Shown in pieces: positions 34,197 through 42,555 of a DNA stretch of 64,000 nucleotides. Every line of letters starts with the position of its first letter. Position 1 is the first letter of the stretch. The notes under the pieces are model-generated. The model searched no databases. It was given only the letters and a program-made list of their open reading frames with translations, and was not told the origin of the DNA. Both the position numbers and the translations under genes were made by a program. Source of the stretch: Aquibium sp. ELW1220 (GTDB lineage Bacteria > Pseudomonadota > Alphaproteobacteria > Rhizobiales > Rhizobiaceae); assembly GCF_030398385.1 (NCBI RefSeq), contig NZ_JAOAOQ010000025.1, positions 1 to 64,000 on the forward strand, given 5' to 3'.

Positions 34197-35893
34197 ACGG
34201 CGCGCCGACCGGTCTCGAACAGGTTCGGCAGCGGCACGAGGCGGGCAAAGAAGGTGCCCTGGGCAAAGCTGCGGATTTCGAGCAGCGCGCCCGAGGCGCG
34301 TTCGGCGGACTGGTCGAAGATGAAGTTGCCGAGCGAATGGGCGAGAAGCGTGTCGCCGCCCGACAGCGCCTCGAGTTTCGTGCTCGCCACGTGCGAATGG
34401 CCGCCGACGAGCGCGGCGAAGGCGCGGCGCGACAGGTCCTGCGCAAGCTCGCGCTCGCGCCGGCCGGGAGCGGTGGCGTATTCGCTGCCCCAGTGGACGA
34501 AGCCGACGAGCGGACGGCTGGCCGGGCGGTCGGGCAGGCGGTCGAGCAGTTGCGGCGTCACGAGGTCGTGGTCGCGCGTGCCGTTCTGGCCGACATCGCT
34601 CAGCGCGACGATATCGAGGCCGGCGAGCGGCAGTACGCCGCCCTGCCCGGCATGGGCGATGCCGGCGCCGTCGAGTGCCTGCCGCGTTTCGGTGAGGCCC
34701 GCTTCTCCGAGATCGAGCGCATGGTTGTTGGCCAGGCCTGCGGCGACCACGTTGAGCCGCTTCAGCCAGGGAAGCGCGAGTTCGGCCGGCATGGCGAGCG
34801 TCATGTCGTCGAGCGATGCCGGGACATTGGGCAGGATCACGCCTTCGAGGTTGACGAGCATCGGACGTCCGGCGGTGCGTGACAGCACGGCCTCGGCGAT
34901 GGCCTCGGCCGCGGCCTCGTGCAGCAGCATCTCCTGCATGGCGCGGCCGAAACTGGTGTCGCCGGCGAGATAGACCACCTGCGAGCGCGGCCATTCCGGA
35001 CCCGGCATGTCGTCCGGAAAGCGGCCGTAGAGCACGACCATGTAGCTCGTCGTTTCCGCCACCGGACGGGCGTCGTATTCCTGGCCGTTCTCGTTGGCGA
35101 CGACGAGGCGGACGGCGCCGCGGCGGCGCTGCAGTGTCTCCTGCACGACGAGGGCGCCGATCGAATCGGCGTGGCCGGGCTGGCTGAGGGCGGCGATCCG
35201 ATCAAGCTCGCCCGCGGCGAGCACGTTCAGCGTCTGCTGGTCGCGGATGCGCGCCTCGTGGTGCGGCAGGAAGTGCGAGAAGTCGGTCGACTGGACGACG
35301 AGCGTGCCCTCGCCGGCAAACGGCGCCAGGATCGCCGCCATCGCATGCCAGTCGCCACGCCGGCTGCGCACGGATACGGCGACCGGCAGCACCGGCATGT
35401 CCGGAAACAGCGCGCGCACGAAAGGCAGCAGCGCCTGCAGGCCGTGATCGCGGCCAAAGAGGCAGGAGGCGCCGTCGACCAGGTCGGGACTGGCCCCGAT
35501 CAGCGCCGCTGCTGCCGCGCGATCGGTCGGGACGGTGCCGAAGACGGTCTCGATGTCGCGCAGCGTGGTGGCGAAGGGCCTGCCGGTGCCGCGGAAATGA
35601 TCCGGGAAGACGAGCAGGATGCGCTCGTAGGGCGTGCCGGTGGCGGCCTTCAGCCCTTCGGCGATGAGATGCGGCGCCAGAAGATGATGCGGGACGGTGA
35701 CGCCGGTGAGCGGCGCCGAAGGGGTGACGGCGTCTGCCGCGCGCAGCGCGTCGCGAAACAGCGAAGCCTCGGCATAGATCGAAGGAAAGGCCGCGCCTTC
35801 GCCGGCACAGTCCTGCGCGAGACCTGTCGACGGCAGCAGAAGCAGCGCGAGGACTGCGCCCAGCCGGCGCAGCCGCTGCGGCCATGGCCTCAC
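34166..35893 (-). CDS. Memo-CapA fusion protein, exported
   Basis: 575 aa. Signal peptide (residues 1-28, GAVLALLLLPSTGLAQ). Residues about 40-285 match the Memo/AmmeMemoRadiSam protein B family (VTVPHHLLAPHLIAEGLK, LLVFPDHFRG, VVQSTDFSHFLPHHE, TSYMVVLYG). Residues about 300-555 match the CapA/PgsA metallophosphatase-like family (YLAGDTSFGRAM, LVNLEGVILP, GLANNHALDLGEAG, GFVHWGSEYATAP, VGGHSHV, SLGNFIFDQS). CapA proteins act in polyglutamate capsule or cell-wall metabolism; the fusion is not one I know. Start GTG 35893 overlaps the caspase-WD40 stop (GTGA). Function unknown. Confidence 0.75.
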   Translation of the reverse strand: MRPWPQRLRRLGAVLALLLLPSTGLAQDCAGEGAAFPSIYAEASLFRDALRAADAVTPSAPLTGVTVPHHLLAPHLIAEGLKAATGTPYERILLVFPDHFRGTGRPFATTLRDIETVFGTVPTDRAAAAALIGASPDLVDGASCLFGRDHGLQALLPFVRALFPDMPVLPVAVSVRSRRGDWHAMAAILAPFAGEGTLVVQSTDFSHFLPHHEARIRDQQTLNVLAAGELDRIAALSQPGHADSIGALVVQETLQRRRGAVRLVVANENGQEYDARPVAETTSYMVVLYGRFPDDMPGPEWPRSQVVYLAGDTSFGRAMQEMLLHEAAAEAIAEAVLSRTAGRPMLVNLEGVILPNVPASLDDMTLAMPAELALPWLKRLNVVAAGLANNHALDLGEAGLTETRQALDGAGIAHAGQGGVLPLAGLDIVALSDVGQNGTRDHDLVTPQLLDRLPDRPASRPLVGFVHWGSEYATAPGRRERELAQDLSRRAFAALVGGHSHVASTKLEALSGGDTLLAHSLGNFIFDQSAERASGALLEIRSFAQGTFFARLVPLPNLFETGRRAVQQPGPKFSR

Positions 35894-38800
35894 GGCTTCG
35901 CCACCACGAAATTGTCGACCTTGGAGATGTAGTACTCCGGCGCCTGGCGCGAGGCGGTGAGCCGGCGCACCTCGCGGTCGACGAAGTCGGCGAGCGACAG
36001 GAGCCGGACGCCTTCGCCGGCCGGATCGGCGCCGCCCTTCATGCCCTGCAGCAAGGCATGGGTGAACACGCCATGGCCAAGCTCGGGCAGTTCGGCGGCG
36101 GTGTTGTTGGCGGCGGTGGCAGAGAAGACGATGATACGGGCGTCCTCGGCGTCCTTCTCCAGGCGCGGATTGAAGGAATTGCCGGCGTGGCAGGTGTCGA
36201 CCAGCATCAGCCGGCGGCCCTTGGCGCGCTCGACGGCGCGCTGGATCGTTTCCCAGTCGACCAGCGAGGAACGCTGCCACCGATCGGGCTCGCGCTGGCG
36301 CCCGTCGGTCGGGATGAAATAGTAGTCCTCGTCGATGTTGATGCCGTGGCCGGCGACGAAGATGATGGTCGTGTCGTCGGGCCCGGCCTGCGCAAGGAAG
36401 TCCTCGATCTCGTCGAGGATCAGGTCCGACTCGGGCTCCATCACGTCGGCGAAGAGCGACGTCTCGCGCGCGGCCCTGGTTTCGGCGAGAGCGTCGGCAT
36501 TGGCGAAGACCAGCGTCTTCATCTCCTTGTAGAGCGGCCGCGTGCGCTGGTCGACGAGACGGAGGAACTCGGCAGCGTCATCCACGGGATAGGCGAGATT
36601 GCAGGAGCGGCCGCCGCAGGCCTGCGGCAGGAAAGGATAGTCCTCGACGCCGATGGCCACCACGAAAAGCGTTCCGGCGGCACGACCGGCCTGCCGCATG
36701 CGGCCGATGGCCTTGACGGAACGCTCGGTGAGGTAGCCGAACTCGTTCAGGCCGGCGACGGAGATTTCGTTCTCGCCCGGCCGGACCGGGACCTCAATGA
36801 CGATGCGGTCGGCATCGCCGCCGGCGACGGCGCGCGTCTCGAAGCCGTCGATACGGCGATCATTGGCCAGCACGGTGAACTCGGCGACGCTGGCGCCGGC
36901 CTCGGCCGCGCCGGTGATCTCGACCGAGACGAAGCCCTCGCGCGGGGTGTCGCTCTCGACGACGCGGACCTGGAATTCGGGCGGCTTGCGGCCGAGCAGC
37001 CGGTCGAGCTCGGTATCCACGCCGCGCAGCTCGCGCACGGCGGCCCCGGCATCAGCGAGGATCAGGGCGCGGCGGACGATCTCGGGGCTGAACAGGTACT
37101 GCTTCAGCTGGCGGGCGCGGACGAAGCGGGCCTCGCTGTCGGGTCCCTGGTTGACGTGCCAGCCGACCAGGGCGTCACCGTCGGGCGAGGAATAGTAGTA
37201 GCCCTGCGGCACCCAGACGATGAACTCGCCTCCGGCGAAGAACAGGGTGGCGACCAGCTTGCGCGTCTTCAGGTTCCACAGCTTGAGCGTCTGGTCGTCG
37301 CTGCCGGTGACGAGCAGGCCGGCCTGCGGCGCCTCGGCCATGGCATGGATCTCGCCGGTGTGGCTGTCTTCGAGCGTGGTGACGTAGCCGCCCGTCTCGC
37401 GATCGTGGATGGTCAGCGTCCCGTCGCTGCCGCCGGTGACGAGGTTGCGACCGTCGGACAGAAGCGTGAAGGCCGCGTGCAGGAAGCCGCTGGACGCGTC
37501 GTTGGCAATGCGATGCAGCACCGTGTCGTCGCGGCGGACCTCCAGCACGTCGTTGGCGACGGGGCTGACCGCGCCGGCCGATGCGGCGAGGGACCAGGCT
37601 CCCTGCGCATGGATGGCGCGCAGGAACCCGTCGACGTCCTGCGTCGCGCGCGGGCGCTCGAAGAAGCGTCCCTCGGCGGGCAGCGGCATGACGTTGGCGA
37701 GCGCCGCCTGGCGGTCGGGGCAGGCCGGCAGGTCCGGACAGGGGTCGTCGCTGCCCCAGGCGATGCCGGTGCCGTCCGCCGTGACGCCGACCGCCATCAC
37801 CGGGCTTCCGAGCCCCTTCAGTTCGGCGACCGTCTCGCCGGTGGCAGCGTTCCAGACGTAAATCTCCTTGCGCGAACCGCCCGCCGTCGCGACCAGCGTG
37901 CCGTCGGGCGAAGACGCGCTCGCCCAGACGGTGTCGTCGTGGCCGGCATAGGCCGCCCCCTCGCCCGTCCCGGATCGCCAGACGACCTGCTCGAACCGGC
38001 CGGCACAGCGATAGCCGCAGGAGATGACGAGTGCGCCGCCGGTCCCGGCGAAGGCCAGAGCGCCGACCGCGAAGCCGCGCTGCGGCACCGTTTCGGCAAG
38101 GCTGCCGTCGTCCGCGCGCCAGACATGCACCTGGCCGTCATCGGCCCCGGTGGCGAAGAGCGTGCCGTCGGGCGAGACGGCGAGCGCGCGCACCGGCACG
38201 TCCTCCAGCACCGATGCATCGGGCAGTTCGAGCGGGCTCATGCCGCCGAGGTCCCAGAGGCGGATGCCGTAGTCTTCCGTGACGGCGGCAAGCCGCGTGC
38301 CGCCTGCGGCGAAGGCGATCTTCTCGATGCGCCGGGCATCGCCGTCGAGACGCGTCTCGGGCTGCCAGGCGCCTGCCTCGTCCTTCCTCCACAGGTAGAC
38401 GAACCCCTCCTGTCCGGCTGCGGCAAGACGCGTTCCGTCGGGCGAAAAGGCAACGTCGTAGACGACCCAGGGATTGCCCTTCAGCACCGAAACGAGACGG
38501 CCGCTGCGCAGGTCGAAGAGCCGGACGTCGCCATAGGGCGGACTGTCGCCGACCGAGGGGCCGAACCAGCCGGCAGCAGCGATGGTGGCGCCGTCCGGCG
38601 AGACGTCGAGGGCGAAGACCTTGCCTTCCTGACCCGGACCGATCTGGCCGCGGATGGTGCGCAGCGACACGCCCGACTGCCAGTCCCAGACGCGGATGGT
38701 CTTGTCGTCGGAGGCCGAAACGAGGAACTGGCCGTCCGGCGTGAAGACGACGTCCTTGACGAAGGCGCGATGGCCGCCGGTGTCGAGATCGAGATGGAAG

Positions 38801-38916
38801 TCGACCGTCTCCTCAGCACGCAGCGGCACGAAGCCGGTGGCGGCGAAGACGAAGGCCAGCAGCACGACCGTCGCAGCGCGCACACCGAACCGGACGAGAA
38901 GCGCGACGGGCTTCAT
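35890..38916 (-). CDS. exported WD40-caspase fusion protein
   Basis: About 1008 aa. Signal peptide (residues 1-35, FVFAATGFVPLRAEE). Residues about 40-560 hold roughly nine WD40-like repeats (FTPDGQFLVSASDDKTIRVW, VSPDGTLFATGADDGQVHVW, LLVTGSDDQTLKLWN). The C-terminal caspase domain (peptidase C14) starts near GTLFVVAIGVEDYPF, with catalytic His857 (FVAGHGI) and Cys909 (VDTCHAGN) in the expected order. An in-frame ATG at 38940 lies inside the upstream gene; I prefer 38916 for the signal peptide, one base after the upstream stop. Cytoplasmic WD40-caspases are known, but an exported one is less usual. Confidence 0.85.
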   Translation of the reverse strand: MKPVALLVRFGVRAATVVLLAFVFAATGFVPLRAEETVDFHLDLDTGGHRAFVKDVVFTPDGQFLVSASDDKTIRVWDWQSGVSLRTIRGQIGPGQEGKVFALDVSPDGATIAAAGWFGPSVGDSPPYGDVRLFDLRSGRLVSVLKGNPWVVYDVAFSPDGTRLAAAGQEGFVYLWRKDEAGAWQPETRLDGDARRIEKIAFAAGGTRLAAVTEDYGIRLWDLGGMSPLELPDASVLEDVPVRALAVSPDGTLFATGADDGQVHVWRADDGSLAETVPQRGFAVGALAFAGTGGALVISCGYRCAGRFEQVVWRSGTGEGAAYAGHDDTVWASASSPDGTLVATAGGSRKEIYVWNAATGETVAELKGLGSPVMAVGVTADGTGIAWGSDDPCPDLPACPDRQAALANVMPLPAEGRFFERPRATQDVDGFLRAIHAQGAWSLAASAGAVSPVANDVLEVRRDDTVLHRIANDASSGFLHAAFTLLSDGRNLVTGGSDGTLTIHDRETGGYVTTLEDSHTGEIHAMAEAPQAGLLVTGSDDQTLKLWNLKTRKLVATLFFAGGEFIVWVPQGYYYSSPDGDALVGWHVNQGPDSEARFVRARQLKQYLFSPEIVRRALILADAGAAVRELRGVDTELDRLLGRKPPEFQVRVVESDTPREGFVSVEITGAAEAGASVAEFTVLANDRRIDGFETRAVAGGDADRIVIEVPVRPGENEISVAGLNEFGYLTERSVKAIGRMRQAGRAAGTLFVVAIGVEDYPFLPQACGGRSCNLAYPVDDAAEFLRLVDQRTRPLYKEMKTLVFANADALAETRAARETSLFADVMEPESDLILDEIEDFLAQAGPDDTTIIFVAGHGINIDEDYYFIPTDGRQREPDRWQRSSLVDWETIQRAVERAKGRRLMLVDTCHAGNSFNPRLEKDAEDARIIVFSATAANNTAAELPELGHGVFTHALLQGMKGGADPAGEGVRLLSLADFVDREVRRLTASRQAPEYYISKVDNFVVAKP

Positions 38917-38917
38917 C

Positions 38918-39574
38918 CTATCCGGCCGCCGGCGCGACATAGTCCTCGATCGGCCTGGCGAAGTTCGGGGAGCCGCGTCGGCGCTCCTGGCGGATGTGGC
39001 CGGCGAAATAGCTCCAGAACGACGTGGCGAAATCGCGGAAATAGGCTTCCGCGACGTCGTGCGAGCACAGGCCGCCCTCGACGCAGAAGGAGACGCGGTT
39101 GAGGAAATAGACGATGCGGTCGAAGGATTCGCGGAACTCCTCCAGCGGCACCGCGCCGCCCTCGGCCTTCATCGCCTCGATGCCGATGCGTTCCTGGAAG
39201 ATCGCCAGTTCCCGGGGCGTGGCCGACCGGCCGAGATCGCCGGCAAAACGCGCGTTCAGCTCGGTCAGGCGACGCTTCAGGACGCGTTGCGCATCCTGGT
39301 ATTCGCGCCGATCCCACAGTTCGACCAGTTCGAGCGTGCGCTCGACCCGCTTCTCCTCGCGGGCCTGCAGGTACTGGACGACGGAGAAGATGGTGCCGAG
39401 CACGAGGAGAATCCGCAGCGCATAGCCGCTCCAGGCATAGGAGAGCATGCGCCAGTCGCCGTCGACGAAGGGGTTGGCCTCGCGCTTCTCAACCTCCTCG
39501 ACCTCGGGAAACGCCTCGCTGCGTTCCGCGAGCCGCCGGGCGGTGGCGGCGATCTTGCCGGGGGCGGCGCTCAT
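38918..39574 (-). CDS. single-pass membrane protein of unknown function
   Basis: 218 aa. About 45 cytoplasmic residues, one membrane helix (residues about 49-67, GYALRILLVLGTIFSVVQYL), then a helical, charged region ending in an FF/SYFAGHIRQE-like segment. The layout is reminiscent of the DUF4760 family, but I cannot confirm this by eye. The start at 39574 overlaps the stop of the small Cys protein (ATGA), and its own stop is one base from the caspase-WD40 start, so it is translated as part of this set. It may anchor or sense for the exported partners. Confidence 0.65.
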   Translation of the reverse strand: MSAAPGKIAATARRLAERSEAFPEVEEVEKREANPFVDGDWRMLSYAWSGYALRILLVLGTIFSVVQYLQAREEKRVERTLELVELWDRREYQDAQRVLKRRLTELNARFAGDLGRSATPRELAIFQERIGIEAMKAEGGAVPLEEFRESFDRIVYFLNRVSFCVEGGLCSHDVAEAYFRDFATSFWSYFAGHIRQERRRGSPNFARPIEDYVAPAAG

Positions 39575-39945
39575 TGGCAGCTTCTCAGGTCGATGACGGA
39601 GACCGGCGGCTCGACCGCGCCGGGGGTTTCGAGGCGGGTCTTCAGGCAGTCGAGCTGGCGCCGGGACAGGAAGAACTGGAGGTCGGGTTCCGGCGGGGCG
39701 GCGGTGAGCGAAGGCAGCGCCTCGATGATGCCCCGCTCCTGTTCGCATTCCGAAAGGTCGACGGCGATGGCGCCGCCGTCGTCACCGGTCGCCAGCACCT
39801 CGTATTGCGACAGGAGACAGGTCGCCAGAGGCGGGCTGATGACGACCTCGCTGGCGCAGAGGCCGCAGCTTTCTCCGGCCGACGCCGTTGCGAGCGCCAT
39901 GGTCCCGACCAGCAGGCCAGCGCCAACCCGAGCAAGACGCATCAT
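39571..39945 (-). CDS. small exported cysteine-containing protein
   Basis: 124 aa. Signal peptide (MMRLARVGAGLLVGTMALAT, cleavage near ASA) and six Cys in the mature part (CGLC, CLL, CEQ, CLK, SCQ), compatible with three disulfides in the periplasm. No known domain. Start could be 39945 or the next ATG at 39942. The open frame continues upstream through the 45-bp tandem repeats, but those encode no plausible protein N-terminus. Its stop overlaps the start of the membrane-protein gene. Confidence 0.65.
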   Translation of the reverse strand: MMRLARVGAGLLVGTMALATASAGESCGLCASEVVISPPLATCLLSQYEVLATGDDGGAIAVDLSECEQERGIIEALPSLTAAPPEPDLQFFLSRRQLDCLKTRLETPGAVEPPVSVIDLRSCQ

Positions 39946-40004
39946 CGACGATACTCTCCGCCACTGCGGCCGCAGCGCCCATCCGGGCACGCCTGCGGCC
40001 AATG

Positions 40005-40184
40005 TTTCCGTCAAAGAGCGGACGGGCGCAAGAGCAACCGCCGCAGGGATTTCCGTCAAAGAGGGGGCGGACGCAAGAGCGACCGCCGTCCCGGTGTTCG
40101 TCGAAGTGGCGCCGGTCGCAAGAGCGACCGGCGTCCCGGTGTTCGTAAAAGTGGCGCCGGTCGCAAGAGCGACCGGCACCGGGG
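40005..40184. repeat. four 45-bp tandem repeats, each with a hairpin
   Basis: Units begin at 40005, 40050, 40095 and 40140, exactly 45 bp apart. Units 3 and 4 are nearly identical; units 1 and 2 are more diverged. Each carries the palindrome GCCGGTCGCAAGAGCGACCG or a variant (stem CCGGTCGC / GCGACCGG with an AAGA loop). The array starts six bases past the caspase stop at 40190 and ends about 60 bp before the small Cys protein gene. There are no unique spacers, so it is not a CRISPR. Confidence 0.9.
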
Positions 40185-40189
40185 GCGCC

Positions 40190-42409
40190 TCACGACCGCG
40201 GGATCGTCCGGACCGGGAAGATCGTGACCGAACCGCGCTGCCTCTTTTCGGCCCGGCTCGACGACGGCTTGGCCGCCCGCGTGTCCATGGCCGCCCCCAT
40301 CGCGTCGAACAGGTCGGCGACGCTCCGGGGCGCCGGGCCGCGGGTCATCGACCGCAGGCCGGCCTGTTCCAGATAGGAGAGGTCGAGCGTCGCCTTCAGC
40401 GGCACCACTTCCGACGCCACCGCCACCATCAGTTCCTTGCCGTAGGCGCCCTCGGTGAACTCGATGAACTCGTCTTCGAAGGTCGCCGAGGGCTGCAGCC
40501 GCTCCTGGCCCATGAAGGTGATGGAATAGTCGCTGCCGATGTAGAGCACGTTGATGTCGACAGCCGCGCCGCTGTTGTTGGTGGCTTTCACGTGCACGCG
40601 GTCACCGGGCTGGCCGACCGACAGGCTGGTCGTCTCGATCGGCATCTCCTCGCCGGTGCCCTGGCGGCGCAGCGTGAAGGTGATGTCGACCTCCTGAGGA
40701 CCGTAATCGGACCCCTGGCCGATGCGGGCGAGGTTGGTCGCGCGGTAGATGCGAAGGAGATACTGGCCGATCGCGTCGCCGATGGCGTCGACGTCGTTGC
40801 TCTCCATCGTGATCGAGGGCGGTCGACGCCCCTCCTCCAGCGACAGCTCGCCCGATTCCGGCAGGAACCAGAGCGTCGGGAGCGTGCTGGCGCCGATGGG
40901 GGCGTTCTCGACCTCGGCTTCCGCGATGACGGCGAGGCGGAGATCCGCGGCCGCGCCCGGCTCGACCAGCGCGATCCGCATCGGCCGCGATTCGTCGGCG
41001 GCGAGGTCGTCGAGCATCTCGTTGACCATCGCTACACGCTCCGGATGGGACTCCGAGGGAGCCGGGCGCGCGACGGTAAGGGTGAAGTCGAAGCTGGTCT
41101 CGACCAGACGGGCATAGGCGCCGGCGGGAAGGTCGCCCAGCGTCTTCACCCTGAGGCTCGTCGCCTGCGGCTCGGCCGGCGCCAGGGCCGCCTCGACCGC
41201 GGCGGCTTCCGGCTCTTCGGGCGCCGGTGCCATGACCAGCCGGCTGGAGAAATTGTCGGCGCTCTTCACCTCGAGGAAGCCGATCGCCTTGTCCAGCGTG
41301 TCGCCGGCCTTTTCCATGACCGCGAGGCGCGTGCCGGGCACCAGGCCGTTGAGCAGGCCGCCGGCGATGGTGACGCCGCTGCCGGCGAGTTTGACCGGCC
41401 ATTGCGGAATGAACTCGTCCATCTCCAGGCCGAAGACGGGGGTATCGAGGTCGCCCTCGAAGAGCGGGGTCGTGGAGGTGCGGTTGATCGAGGCGTAGTG
41501 CTGGAGCACGCCCTCGGCGAGCTGGCGGTAGGTGACCGACGGGTTTTCCGACAGGCGCGAGAAGATGGTGTGCGTGAACAGGCCGTATTTCGCCGCACCT
41601 TCCGCGCCCTTCGGCAGCGGCATCTCGGGCGTCGTCTCGTTGGTCTGCGCGGCGAAGAAGGCGACCATGCCGCCCTTGCGGGTCGACGCCGCGGTGGTCG
41701 GCCCGGTCTCGACGGGTGCCTCGCGGGCGAGCACGTCGCGCGTCGACCCGCCCTCGTAGAGGATCTCGGCCGGCATGCCTACCATTTCGGGATCGATCTT
41801 TCGTTCCTGGACATCGTCGCCGGGGGCGGCGCGGGTCGCCGTGCCGGAATGGCAGGAATCGAAGACCACCCAGACGAAGGCGCCCTTGTCGCGGATGCGC
41901 TCGATGGCCGCGCCGACGGCGTCGTCGACGAGGACGTTCGGCATGCCCTTCGTGCGGTCGACCCAGCGGCCGGTGTCCTTGGGCAGGAAGATCTCGTCCA
42001 GGCCGTCGGTCTCGGTCGAGGGATCCGCCGCCGTCTGCTGGAAGCCGTGGCCCGAGAACTGCAGATAGAGGAAGTCGCCCGCCTCCGCCTTCTGCGCCAT
42101 CGCGTCGAGCGTCTCGACGATCGATGCCAGCGTCGGCTCGCGGCCGCCCTCCACCTCGTCGGCGAGGACCGCGACGTTGGCAGGTTCGAAGGGGACGCGC
42201 GACTGGTTGAGGAGGTAGTCGCGGACCATCAGCGCATCGTTGCGCGGCCCGACGAGCCAGGTGCTGCGCGGAAGCTGCGGATACTCCGTCACGCCGACCA
42301 CGACCGCGTAATTGGTGCGCGCCAGCGCGCTGCCAGCCCATGGTCCGACCAGCGACGCAGCGAAAGCCACGCCCGCGAGAAGCGCCTTCGCGCCAGGTCC
42401 ATACGTCAT
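40190..42409 (-). CDS. exported caspase-like peptidase with C-terminal DUF4384-like region
   Basis: 739 aa. Signal peptide (residues 1-30, GVAFAASLVGPWAGSALA). Caspase (C14) domain from YAVVVGVTEYPQLP with His121 (FSGHGFQ) and Cys186 (VFDSCHSGT). A linker of about 200 residues is followed by a beta-sandwich-like region (VDINVLYIGSDYSITFMGQ) of the DUF4384 type, found in other bacterial caspase-like proteins. It is the first gene of the five-gene minus-strand set and is separated from the rest by the tandem repeats. Proteolytic target unknown. Caspase-like bacterial proteases usually prefer basic P1 residues, but this is family knowledge only. Confidence 0.87.
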   Translation of the reverse strand: MTYGPGAKALLAGVAFAASLVGPWAGSALARTNYAVVVGVTEYPQLPRSTWLVGPRNDALMVRDYLLNQSRVPFEPANVAVLADEVEGGREPTLASIVETLDAMAQKAEAGDFLYLQFSGHGFQQTAADPSTETDGLDEIFLPKDTGRWVDRTKGMPNVLVDDAVGAAIERIRDKGAFVWVVFDSCHSGTATRAAPGDDVQERKIDPEMVGMPAEILYEGGSTRDVLAREAPVETGPTTAASTRKGGMVAFFAAQTNETTPEMPLPKGAEGAAKYGLFTHTIFSRLSENPSVTYRQLAEGVLQHYASINRTSTTPLFEGDLDTPVFGLEMDEFIPQWPVKLAGSGVTIAGGLLNGLVPGTRLAVMEKAGDTLDKAIGFLEVKSADNFSSRLVMAPAPEEPEAAAVEAALAPAEPQATSLRVKTLGDLPAGAYARLVETSFDFTLTVARPAPSESHPERVAMVNEMLDDLAADESRPMRIALVEPGAAADLRLAVIAEAEVENAPIGASTLPTLWFLPESGELSLEEGRRPPSITMESNDVDAIGDAIGQYLLRIYRATNLARIGQGSDYGPQEVDITFTLRRQGTGEEMPIETTSLSVGQPGDRVHVKATNNSGAAVDINVLYIGSDYSITFMGQERLQPSATFEDEFIEFTEGAYGKELMVAVASEVVPLKATLDLSYLEQAGLRSMTRGPAPRSVADLFDAMGAAMDTRAAKPSSSRAEKRQRGSVTIFPVRTIPRS

Positions 42410-42555
42410 GCCGTCATACTCCCAATCCCATTGCCTTGCCCCAACGTTACCATTGGTGTTTCCAAAATGGGGCTGTTTTTAGGAGTATGGGCAATGCCGG
42501 CCGCAGGACGACCGGAGACTGGCGGGAACGACGCCAAGGAACGCGGGTCGGTCGT

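Noticed and set aside
39943-40179. Coding extension of the small Cys protein through the tandem repeats
   Set aside because: It would place a repetitive Ala/Thr-rich stretch before an otherwise perfect signal peptide, which starts at 39945.
40005-40184. Tandem 45-bp repeats as a CRISPR array
   Set aside because: The repeats are contiguous with no unique spacers, diverge from unit to unit, and have no cas genes nearby.
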